64,000 bases of DNA from Alisma plantago-aquatica (lineage: Eukaryota; Streptophyta; Magnoliopsida; Alismatales; Alismataceae): positions 349,220,457-349,284,456 of the forward strand of contig OY856412.1 of NCBI GenBank assembly GCA_963693085.1, given 5' to 3'. The notes under the pieces were generated by a model. The model searched no databases. It had not been told where the DNA came from and saw only the letters and a list, made by a program, of their open reading frames with translations. Positions 25,576-35,239 of the stretch are shown here, in pieces. A program made the position numbers and the translations under genes. Each line of letters begins with the position of its first letter. Position 1 is the first letter of the stretch.

Positions 25576-26080
25576 ACCTGTGAATGAATTGAATATAGAG
25601 AGGAGATTGATATATCGGATGTCTGAATTTGAGAAAAAATGTTCAATCTGATATCTGATTTGATATCTTATATCACATGACAACATCTGAATCAAATCCA
25701 AATAGAAAATATTCAAATTTGTATAAATATCTTATTTGAATCAAAGATCATAAATTTAATGATAATAACTATATATATTCTCATGAAATGTTGATATTAT
25801 ATTAAATATATATATGATAAAATGACTATATGTTTATATCCTTGTAAATAAATATAACACATTTATTAATATATATATATATATATATGTATGTATTTTT
25901 CAAAATTTAGATTTTTCAGGTAGATATAGAAATATCGGATATACAAGTCAAAAAATTCAGATCAAAAATTTCATATCCAATATATGATCTGAATCAGGTG
26001 ATGTAAGGTTTTTCTTTAAATTCAAGACTCAAATCCGAATCAAATGTGGGAATTTTAGATATCCATATATAGGTTTAAAG
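25576..26080. mobile_element. 505-bp insertion, hAT-MITE-like, in the 3' LTR
   Basis: Flanked by ATCACTTG (25568-25575) and ATCACTTA (26081-26088), an 8-bp near-perfect duplication. The left LTR has the empty site (ATCACTTGCAAAAGG near 18970). It contains repeated GATATC/GAATC-rich strings (near 25610-25690 and 25930-26070) and a TA microsatellite (25869-25890). An 8-bp duplication suggests the hAT superfamily, but the ends (ACCTGTG..., ...GGTTTAAAG) show no good terminal inverted repeat. Confidence 0.5.
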
Positions 26081-26383
26081 ATCACTTATAGGACGTTGAC
26101 ATAAGGATATCTTTGAATGATGGGTTACCCTCTTCAATGGGACTTCCATTTATATCCCTTTTACTTTGTTGTGCCACCTTTTATGGTGAGGAATAATCCT
26201 TGATGATTCATCATATAACTTACGATAGTTTTGTTTCTGGTGCTTATTTATTATCTTACTTTATGATATATATACCATTTGGGAACTAAATGAAATTTCA
26301 CATTTCCTTTATACTTGAAGTAGGACAATTTTATTTCTCTATTCAATGAGGAGTGGATTCCCTCACGGGTCCCACTCTTTATG

Positions 26384-27651
26384 GAGTCCATACCATGCTA
26401 CTGATGTCTCAGAATATAAGATCTTGAAGCACTAAAAATTGGATGTTGGAGGCTACAAAATCTCATAAAGAAGCCTTGTTTCCAAATACAATCTCGAACC
26501 AATGAGTCTAGTGGGTAAGGAATCCAACTATCAATAAAGGTCTGCAAACAAAGGATCTCCACATATCACAATATCCTCAATAGACCCATGTAGTCTTCTA
26601 TCAAACCACAATATAGCCTCTTCGTTGTATATAGATTAGTATGTCCATAAGCTGAACATAAGTTTGATGATACCCACATAGGACCGTAGAAAAGGAAGCT
26701 TACTTTGTGGATCATGCAGCTATTATATGCATCAAGTCAATAGCCTTGGTATCCCTTCATATGGCCATCTCTTTAATGAAACATGTATCCCTACTAATAG
26801 CTCCTCATAGTAGCTTCACTCCCAACAAAAGCCTATCATTGTTACTAGGAAACAAACCCTTGTGAAGCTTATTGCCATTCCAAGTAGTCCAAAAAAGATG
26901 TATTTTATGAATATTTAAAACAAGACTCAACTCAGGCATCATGTTTTGAGTGATGCCAAAAACTTGGACACCTCCCCCGTGCCCCCAATGATGGTCATGT
27001 CGTCAAGATACCAAGTATTGAGAAGATGGTTACACTTGTCTTTAGTGTCTAGAATAAGTGTATGAAATATAAAGGAAAAAGGAATTGGCCCCAAAGGATC
27101 CTTATATTGTAGTCCATCAGTTGATCGAATATTGTGGTCTCTAATTTACAAATTGACTATCCTACCATAAAGGAACTCCACACATAAAGAAATGTATGGA
27201 TGCATCACCCTCTCCTTACATAGAAACACTAACCTAATCACCATGTGGAAAGCATTTAATAAATCCACTATAATCATAAATAGAGACACATCTTTGTGTC
27301 ACTCATTCAACAACAGTTTGACAGTATGAAAAATGGCATCCACCGTACCAGATACATTGGCCCCGAATTAGAAGTCATTGATATACTTAGTCATATTTTT
27401 ACCCACTCCTAACATGGAAAATGTGGATATTGGTGCCTCCAAATGATACCCACTACATTGAGTTACATCTTGTTGTTAGGCTTAAGAAGCAAATGAAAAT
27501 GGGCAGCAACATCATATGCTCGACATGTTTTGCCCTAGTGTAGGTACCAGAGTACTCCTATGGACATCAGTGATGAAGAAGCTACAAACTCAACTAGACT
27601 CAAGGGATGCCTCCATCCCAAGTATAAATTAACCAATAGGGTGATGGCATG
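26384..27651 (-). pseudogene. RT-family pseudogene, catalytic middle piece
   Basis: On the minus strand this decodes, with stops and frame changes, into a reverse transcriptase. From N to C: SLVEFVAS near 27590, NVSGTVDAIFHTVKLLLNE, then MIIVDLLNAF (the D-xx-x-AF motif), KDPLGPIPF, and the catalytic box YLDD at 26999-27010 within NTWYLDDMTIIGG. Later blocks include LHDPQSKLPFLRSY and GSIEDIVICGDPLFADLYW. The order and wording match an RT-containing plant protein family that I recognise from memory. The YLDD is intact, but stops elsewhere make it dead. Its ends coincide with the edges of the giant element (26383) and Copia-2 (27652). Confidence 0.8.
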
Positions 27652-29762
27652 TGTTGGTAAGGTATGCCCATAAAGCCAACCATGTGATGATTGACATGGC
27701 ATATACAATAAAGCTTTCCATTAATACTCATGAAGGCAAGCTTCCAATTCATTCTGTTTCATTCAGTTGTGAGATAATGAGGAAACATTATGAATGTCTA
27801 AATAATGACAATACCCAATGATATATGACTTCAAGTACGTGACTTGGAAAATAAGATCATACAAATGCTAAGACTATGTACATTCTTATTATGTCCCCAG
27901 TCAGTTGTTAATGTGAAAGGTAGATAGAGAACAGTAACAAAGACTGGAGTGTGGGTTGGTTGATGAATGAATCTCATTTAACATGATATGTCAATATCAA
28001 ACCAAGCATATAGACACATGTTAAGGAATAGTGTATCGGACAGACCCACCTTGAGAGTGACACATGGAAACCATAACTAGTAGTCATATTCATCTCTCAT
28101 AGTGAAGGTGGTGATTGTGATTCTTAGACTTGAAAGCAGTGCACTCATCACATGTAGTTGGGTATACTTTGACATCATCAAACATAATCCAGAAACATGG
28201 GTTGCAATATGTGATGATTGGGTTAGATCTAACACATGGGGATTGACTATGAGTGATAGATATGGGATTTGTCCTTTGTACTAGAGATTGATATCCTGGC
28301 CACTTGATAAGCGAGACTGAGAAATTCATGTGCATGCACATGTGAAACAATATACAATATTAAGATCACATTATCTCTAATAGTCTCCTCTTGGTTCAAG
28401 GAACATGAGATGATCATTAAGAGGATGACAATTCCATGCTTCGAGTTCACTTTGGATATCAGAGACAAAGGAATTATACAACCACTGCAACACCTTACAC
28501 AGATTGTAGATTGAAGTTGTTCTCCAACTTTCCATTGACTTGGATTACTCTGATGTGCGACTAGGAACCTATAGGGTCACACAAAGAGGAACTCATCTAG
28601 AAGAGGAATACTCAATTCATGCAACAGACCAGCTGACTACACAGCCAACCGATCATCTCATAGGGTGATATAGCCGTTTGGAGTGCCAAACGATCGACTC
28701 AAATGTTGAGATGGGAGTTTAAGGAGTCGTTCTAATTGGAACTAAATTGGTTGGAGTTCTGCACGAATTAGACCCAATCAATCGACTTACTAGATGAACT
28801 AATCGGCTTGGCTGAGAGAGATGACCGATTCACCTGGTGAATTGATCAGCTCGTTTGGGTCAAAGGAAGGTTCTAGTAACTTTCCCAAATTCATGAGAAA
28901 GTTTGATCGTTTCAATGATCAATTCTATTGATACAAGGAAATTAATGCTCACATTAATTGGAATGATTTTTCCAGTTTTGTATGTGATTTGGAAACTGCC
29001 AGACAAACCTCTCACAGAGCAAAATGACCATCTCTCTGGACAGACGATTGTTTGGACTTCTAGACAACTGTTTTGATGCTTGTAGGTTGCAAAAAGTCAA
29101 GATCTTCTGGTCCCTTCCAATCCTGCATAAATCCTAAACCGACTAGAAACCCTATCCCTAACCCCACCTACAAGTAGAAGGGTACTGGGGGACTTCCTAG
29201 AATACAACACAGACAATGGAGAGTTAGTTTCTCTAACAGTTATTGTCCTCTCTAGTTATGGTAACCAAGAGATCCCAAGAAAGTCCTACCCAACAAGGGA
29301 GGGATAGCTACAGGAGAGAACAACTGAGGATCATTGTTGTGGAAGAGCAAGTTGGTGACTAGTACACTAACGGGAGGGACAACTCCTTCCTATTCATTCT
29401 AGCATGATGAAGGCAGTTCTAGTTGGACCATGTGGATTACTCTAGAGGCAGGAGTCCTTTGGCTGCTTTTAGGAAGGTAACGTCAGCTTACAGTCCTTAG
29501 CTAGATCGAGCCACTATAGATGCTGATCAAGTCCGCTGTCTGTGATGAAGACCAGGAGTTACACAGCCACCGTCCAAGAGCAACTAGAAGATAGTTGCAA
29601 CTACAACAAGTTGTAGTCACTGGACTTTCCCCAGGACCAAGTATAAACTTGTTAAACCATCTTTCCTATTTCATAGTAATTGATGTGATCTTGCTGTTAT
29701 GGGAACATACATAGATAAAATTTTTGTTTCTGTTGTCTTACTCTGTGTCCGTATTTCCAATA
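27652..29762 (+). repeat. Copia-2 5' LTR
   Basis: 2,111 bp, homologous to 35240-37480. Includes an area of GATC/CCGATC inverted motifs at about 28620-28870 (U3). The TATA position reads CTACAAGTAG (about 29167), where the 3' LTR has CTATAAATAG, so this promoter is damaged. Ends CCAATA instead of CCAACA. Confidence 0.85.
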
Positions 29763-29763
29763 G

Positions 29764-29776
29764 TGGTATCAGAGCC
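29764..29776 (+). other. Copia-2 primer-binding site
   Basis: TGGTATCAGAGCC directly after the 5' LTR, complementary to the 3' end of initiator tRNA-Met. Confidence 0.9.
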
Positions 29777-30683
29777 GTGCAATTTACTATACTATAGGAT
29801 AATCAATATGATCAGATTTTTGGTTTTATCATATATTTATTGCATATGATGTAAATATTTAAACTATCTCATATGCGTATCTAATCAAAGATCACATAAT
29901 CCTAAACTAATATATATGTATACACATATATATACATATATATGCAATTTACACGTGTCACCCTAAAAGAGGTTTTGATGGTGGATGTACATCATGGTTA
30001 TGGCCAATAACCCAATATTTGTGTGTGGTTGGATGGTATGTCTTTATTCCTATTTATCTCGGTATGTGTACCAAACCACTACCTCCTTATTCCCAATGCA
30101 AAGTTAATTATTTCCTACCTTTGCTCCCCTCTAATGTAACTCGAAGTTTCTCTTTACAATGTAATAAAGTAGTAAGAGGATAGTTTCTTTTCTTGCAAAG
30201 ACGATGAAGATGATCATCGTTGGATGAGATGACTAGTTTGTGAGATGAGTTGACCATCCAGAGGACCATGGAGGATAGAGCAAAGGATCCAGGCGATCAC
30301 CTAGTGGGCCCAAACAATTGTCTGAAAGGTGTCCAGATATCAGTTGGACAGGAGGCCACACGACTATCCCTGGGGATCAACTGATCAGCTAAGAGGCAAG
30401 ACGAATGGTTCAAGGGTTGAACTGATCTTCCCATATTGGCAAGAACAAATCTACATCAACAACATGTTTATACATGTGATGTGATGATTGACCTAGGTGG
30501 TAGTAATTTCTAGTGTCTCCAAGGAATTACAGTAGGCATGGACATAACCATCGCTTTTTGTTTTGTATTGTATGTTTACATTATGGGATATAGCATGTAT
30601 ACGATACATACTATATATGTGGTGATTGGATACAATATATGTATATATAGAGATATATACATACATACATATAAATATATATA

Positions 30684-31079
30684 GAGTTAGGATAGAATAC
30701 ACTCGAGTGTATCCAGAGCGGAATACACTCAAGTAATTTTTCATGATGCAATATTTTTTTGAAAATCTAATCCATTGATCTTCTTAAACATCTCGTGAAC
30801 AGCTCATATATAAAATTTGAGCCCATTTGGATATGTATAGCTCATTTTATGAAGACCGCAAAAATTATACATTTCAAATTAGTTTTGTGTGTCGATTTTG
30901 TTGCCCTTGGATGAGTGACTTACTCTCATCCAAATGGGTTTAAAATTTGTATGTAGCCTAGTTATAGTATGACAAAGAAAATCAATGGTTTACATTTTGT
31001 AAAAAAATAGTCTTGATATGCAAACACACTTGAGTGTATTCGTGTGATCCGTACACTCGAGTGTATTCTAGCCTGACTC
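30684..31079 (+). mobile_element. TA-targeting MITE, copy 1
   Basis: Terminal inverted repeats of 28 bp at 30684-30711 and 31052-31079 with core TAGAATACACTCGAGTGTA, two mismatches. A second inverted pair with core GAATACACTCAAGT lies just inside each end. Flanked by TA repeats and, on the right, a CT run (31078-31094). The related Copia leader at 58678-58708 has only the TA repeat and no insert, so the empty site is visible. About 396 bp, no coding capacity. Resembles the TA-microsatellite-seeking Micron elements described in rice in its target choice only. Confidence 0.8.
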
Positions 31080-31091
31080 TCTCTCTCTCTC

Positions 31092-31133
<42 letters not shown>
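31080..31133. repeat. CT then TA microsatellite
   Basis: (CT)n to about 31094 followed by a nearly pure (TA)n of about 38 bp. It is the target tract and edge of the MITE. Confidence 0.9.
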
Positions 31134-31138
<5 letters not shown>

Positions 31139-31388
31139 CAGTCAAATGTATTATGTCTGGTATCTTTCCATTAGCAACACACATGAAAAGCTTGTTTGAC
31201 TAAGCATAGGTTATGCCTTCATATAGTGCACCGTCTACCTCGTGGAAGTGTAATTGCAGATGTGTAGGTTCTGCCTTAGCAGGGTGCATATATGTCATGT
31301 TAGCTACTGGGTCAGGATTAACTAGTGATTCTTGGAGCGTCTAAGCCTGGAAGCAGACAGATGATTATGGAAAGGAGTTGGGCATATT

Positions 31389-31590
31389 GTCTAGGGGTGA
31401 GAAAATAATGGTCCAGACTGCAAAATCAGACCGGACTGCTCAATTCAGTTCGGTCTGGTCCGGTCATTATGAGTTCGGTCCGGTCCGCAGTTTGGGATTT
31501 TTAGTGAGTTGGGTCTTCGGTCCGGTCCAGTCCAAAACTGGGTCGACCGTGGACCGGACCTCATACCGATTCATATATAAAAGTATATTT
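31389..31590. mobile_element. CGGTCC-rich insertion, probable hAT-type MITE remnant
   Basis: Starts CTAGGGGTGAGAAAATAATGG and is packed with CGGTC(C/T)GGTC repeats and their complements (31444-31560). TAGGGGTG starts followed by nested GGTCCGG strings are common in plant hAT-type MITEs. The reversed Copia-2 relative lacks this block in its leader (compare 58320-58440), so it is a separate insertion. Ends and TSD are not clear. Confidence 0.45.
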
Positions 31591-31690
31591 GTAGATATAT
31601 TATGTAACAAGTACAAATTATTATCGCCCAAATTTTAATCAAATCAAATTAAAATGAATTTTGACAAAATTACAAATTTTGTGTAGAATC

Positions 31691-32500
31691 AAATGGCAAT
31701 CAACAACAATCACTTTTCTCTATGATTGGTCCTTGAGAAGGACAAACTTAATGAGAAAAACTTTGAAAAATGGTTCAGGATGATGAGAATCGTTCTCACA
31801 CATGAGTGCAAGCTCTATGTCCTAGAAATGTCAGAACCAGATGAACCCCTTCTGACTGCACCTAGGGCTGAGAGGGATGCTTACAAGAAGCATACTAAAG
31901 ATGTCGTGGATGTCAAGTGCTTGATGTTATGATCCATGAACAATGAGTTGTAGAGGCAGCATGAGAACATGGATGTGATTGAGATGGTCACACATCTCAA
32001 GAACATGTTCCAAGATTAGGAAAGACAAGAGAGATATGATGTCTCCAAGGCACTATTCAAATGTAAGTTGGTAGAAGGAGATGTAGTAGGTCCCCATTTA
32101 CTCATGCTTATTGGGTATGTGGAGAACCTAGCTAGATTGGGATTCCCCTTGGGTCAAGAATTGGCCATTGATGTGATTCTGCAGTCACTAGCAGAATATT
32201 ACAGCCAGTTTGTCATGAACTACAACATGAACAACTTTGACAAATCATTGACAGAGTTGTTGGGCATGTTGAGAACAGCTGAGGGACAGATGAAGAAAGA
32301 CAAGACCAAGTCTGTGATGGTGACCAACAATACAAAAGGGAAGTATAAAGGCAAAGGAAAGGCTAAGAATAGTTCTAAAGCTAGCCAGAAGCCCAAATCT
32401 TTAGATCTCAAAGCAAATGGAGGAGTGAAGTAAAGAGGTAATTGTCACCATTGTCATCAGCTTGGACATTGGAAAAGAAATTGTCCACTCTAGTAAGAGG
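31691..32500 (+). pseudogene. Copia-2 gag pseudogene
   Basis: Reads MAINNNHFSL, stop (31721), then VLEKDKLNEKNFEKWF, the typical start of a Copia capsid domain (tightly spaced W and F residues). After several stops near 31930-32040 it resumes (32068-32433) with VILQSLAEYYSQFVMNY and a Lys/Gly-rich tail. After another stop it gives an intact zinc knuckle CHHCHQLGHWKRNC (about 32446-32487). Gag would package the element RNA. At least four in-frame stops inactivate it. The reversed copy at 57351-58125 shows the same domain order. Confidence 0.82.
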
Positions 32501-32544
32501 AACTAAAGAACAAGAAGAAGAAGTAAGGCACTGAGGCCTACACT

Positions 32545-35226
32545 TCAGTATGAATGGTATAATACAAATTTGATTACCTTTTCTTTTTGGTATGTGATTC
32601 CAAATAGATATCTGACACACTTGATGTATAGGATCTGACAAGAAGTAAAAGCCTTCATGAAAGGAGAAAGATGGACTAGGCAGAACAAATGTTTGGGAAG
32701 CTTTAGTATGCATTTAAATTTATCTTATCCCAATGGGCATGTAATAGAGTTAGTTGAACTGCTATTTCATTATGCCAAAAAATAGAAACATTCACTTTAC
32801 ACATCTTCTATGACAAGAATGATGAATCAACAAAGTGAGATATTAATGTTTCTATTTTAAAAGATATGATCTTGCATGGAAATGCCCAAATATCTAATGA
32901 TCTTTTTTTTTGAAAGAATTTTGGATAAATTTTAACGTTAATAACAAAGGATTATAATTAATAACTCAAGACTATCATTGGCAATAGTCACCTTTAACGT
33001 ACATATGAGAAATGCATGTCTAGAATACATATTGATGTTAATCTAGATTCCCTTGGTTATTGAACCTAAGGAAACATGCAAAGCCTTATTTATGCACAAT
33101 ATGACATGACATCTTCACTAGATGTAGTGGTAGGATAATCTTTCCATCAAACTTCATACATATGATGCATAAAGATTACTTATACTCCATTTCAATTACT
33201 AGTAATATGATGGTATGCACTTAGTAAAATAGAAATATAAATCTCTTGAAGCTTTCAAGGATATTATAAATGAAGTAAAACTTTGATGAAAGTAATAAGA
33301 ATATTTAATGAGATCAAATCTTAAAAATACTTTATATCAAAACCTTGAGAAACTTTAGGAAAAAATTGCGATAATGTATCACAAGTCAAATCCATCTAAA
33401 CATAATGATATTTTAGAATGAAGGAGTTATGCCATGATTAGTCATGATATAATTATCAGTTAATCTAATCTTCTTATATCCTCATAAATATATACATATT
33501 ACTAAATCATGTACCATCTGAATGTTGACATCATATACAATATGATATGGAAATGTCCCAATATGTCTAATAAATTGAAACCTTCATTGAGAAAGTAGTT
33601 TCCTGAAAAGGTTTCTCTATAAACCATAATTGTTGATTATTACCTTTGATCACAATCTAAAAGAAAAAGTTTTTTGTTTCAAGGATAATTGAATTAAAAA
33701 AGAATCAGTGGGACTAAAAGTAGAACTCAAAATGCTCGAGGTCAACAAGGAGGTACAATAAAAACTAAGAGAATAAAAAATTGTTGTAGAATCTCAAGTT
33801 CATCAGATAACACAAAATAAAGTAGTTCTAGTAGAACATGTTTGAGATTAAGGATTGAGAATCTAACGAATCAAATAGGTTGGTCATGACATTATGAGCC
33901 AACCAATCAACTTGAAGCTATTAAGTACCATAATATGAGAAGTTGCTTAAGGCCATTATGGGGACCATGTAAGCTAACAAGGTAGGACCTTGATAGCGCC
34001 ACCTAAAGGGGTAATACCTAAAGGGTGCAATAAGGTCTTGTGGTAATGATCTACATGGATAACATAAAAGGACAAATTAGTTAAATGAGCGTGACACAAC
34101 CTAAAAGGTTTCTATAACTTCAAGAATGCAAATAAAGTCTATGAACTACAAAGTTCAATCTAGGATTGAAGAAGCATCTTAGAGGAGGGATCTTTTGACT
34201 TGGAACAATAGTCAAAGAGTTTGACTTGAATCAAGATAAAAGATGAAATTTGTGATTACAAAATATTTAGTGGGAGCATATATGAATGTTCCACATATGA
34301 TGAGGAATAACATCTCAATATTGTGAATATTGAGAAATGGCATGGAAATCATCTTCAACAATGAAGAATAAGATGAAACATCTTTTGAGATAAGGATCAA
34401 GACCTATGGATATAGTTCTTGAATGTTTCACAATATAAGTTTGAGCACATGTAATAGAAAGATGTTGGAAGAGTTCAATAAGGAAGGATTCCATGAGAGA
34501 GAATCTAGATTAGTCTCTCATGAACCATATTTTCCAATTCTTGTGAAGAATGGAAAGGACATGATTAAGATTCCATAGGATATAGCAATGGATCTATCAT
34601 GAATGTTATAAATGTACTTATCATGTTTAATCTTGTATGTATAAGACATGACAAGATGACGCTAAATTGGAATAAGGGTATTGGAATGTCAATAAAAGAT
34701 ATCCATTAGTACTTGAGAAGTATTTAAGGATAGATTGTTAGTAATTAAATATAACAATAAAGGAAGAGTTGGATGTAAAGGGTTACATCAATGCAATCTT
34801 CCATAATGACAAAAGTGATCGCAAATTAAAATATGTTTGATTTAAAGAAAAGAATGTTGTTAGTTGGAAGGGTTCCGAACTAATTATCATTTATACTATT
34901 CTACAATAGAGGCCAAATATACTTGTGTTATGAACATAGTGTGATACTATATGGATCTAAGAGTTCATATGATGAACTTGTAGATGTTCCAACCACTGAT
35001 GACTCAGTACTAATACTGTGACAACAATGGAGCTACTTGTTAGGAAAGGAATGTTAGATACCATATTACGGCTGTTTCATCTCACAGTGAAAAGATAAGA
35101 AACATGCAATATACCGACTAATGGGAAATGTATTTCTAACCTGTTGGATTAGCACTTACGCAGTGGAAACATGGTGGACATGTTTAAATCACTAAGAATG
35201 AGATTCGCAGGTAATTGGCTCTACGT
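32545..35226 (+). pseudogene. Copia-2 pol pseudogene, heavily decayed
   Basis: No frame longer than about 70 codons remains, but Copia landmarks appear in order. A decayed protease and pre-integrase stretch lies near 32570-32930 (DLTRSKSLHERRK, then ILHGNAQISNDLFF). Integrase-like fragments lie around 33000-33420. RT-to-RNase H fragments lie from about 33850 (RLVSHEPYFPILVKNGKD near 34500). RNase H pieces include VVSWKG near 34860 and CDNNGA near 35020. The final part (SLRMRF-like, 35190-35230) runs into the polypurine tract. The length, 2.7 kb, is below the roughly 3.3 kb of intact Copia pol. Confidence 0.6.
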
Positions 35227-35227
35227 G

Positions 35228-35239
35228 CAAGTGGGAGTC
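35228..35239 (+). other. Copia-2 polypurine tract
   Basis: GCAAGTGGGAGTC immediately before TGTTGG of the 3' LTR. The reversed copy has the matching GCAAGTGGAAATC before its LTR (54592-54606, minus strand). Confidence 0.8.

Larger units (their letters stand above)
6787..26383 (+). mobile_element. Giant LARD-like LTR retrotransposon with nested Copia-1
   Basis: The left LTR (6787-7492 plus 15968-19290, split by Copia-1) and the right LTR (21943-26383) are diverged direct copies in the same order. A primer-binding site follows the left LTR (19292-19304) and a polypurine tract precedes the right one. The interior (19291-21942, about 2.65 kb) holds no recognisable gag or pol. Without Copia-1 the element is about 11.1 kb, over three quarters of it LTR. 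Likely TSDs are GAGTT (6782-6786) and GAGTC (26384-26388), 4 of 5 matching. The RT pseudogene reads on across the excised element. LTRs over 4 kb with a noncoding centre fit the definition of a large retrotransposon derivative (LARD), which needs proteins from another element. Confidence 0.75.
21943..26383 (+). repeat. Giant element 3' LTR
   Basis: About 4.44 kb, from TGTTGGAATATTTTC to CCCACTCTTTATG. Longer than the left LTR (about 4.03 kb) because it holds a roughly 220-bp tandem duplication (24057-24495) and a 505-bp insertion (25576-26080). The remaining sequence is clearly homologous but well diverged, so the element is old. Confidence 0.75.
29777..31690 (+). other. Long untranslated leader of Copia-2
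   Basis: About 1.9 kb between primer site and gag without coding motifs. It contains a TA microsatellite (29905-29945), a block near 29950-30020 shared in reverse with 59330-59385, a motif-rich stretch at about 30230-30440 (repeated GGATC/GATCAGC-like strings shared with 58900-59110), the MITE at 30684-31079 and a CGGTCC-rich insertion near 31389. A frame at 30493-30744 lies in low-complexity TA sequence and is not a gene. Confidence 0.65.

Noticed and set aside
30493..30744. 83-codon minus-strand frame
   Set aside because: Composed of TA-microsatellite codons (Tyr/Ile/Met/Val-rich) plus the MITE end.
32545..33700. Copia-2 thought to lack protease and integrase altogether (non-autonomous family)
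   Set aside because: Decayed protease, pre-integrase and integrase-like fragments can be picked out in order, so this is decay rather than a clean deletion.
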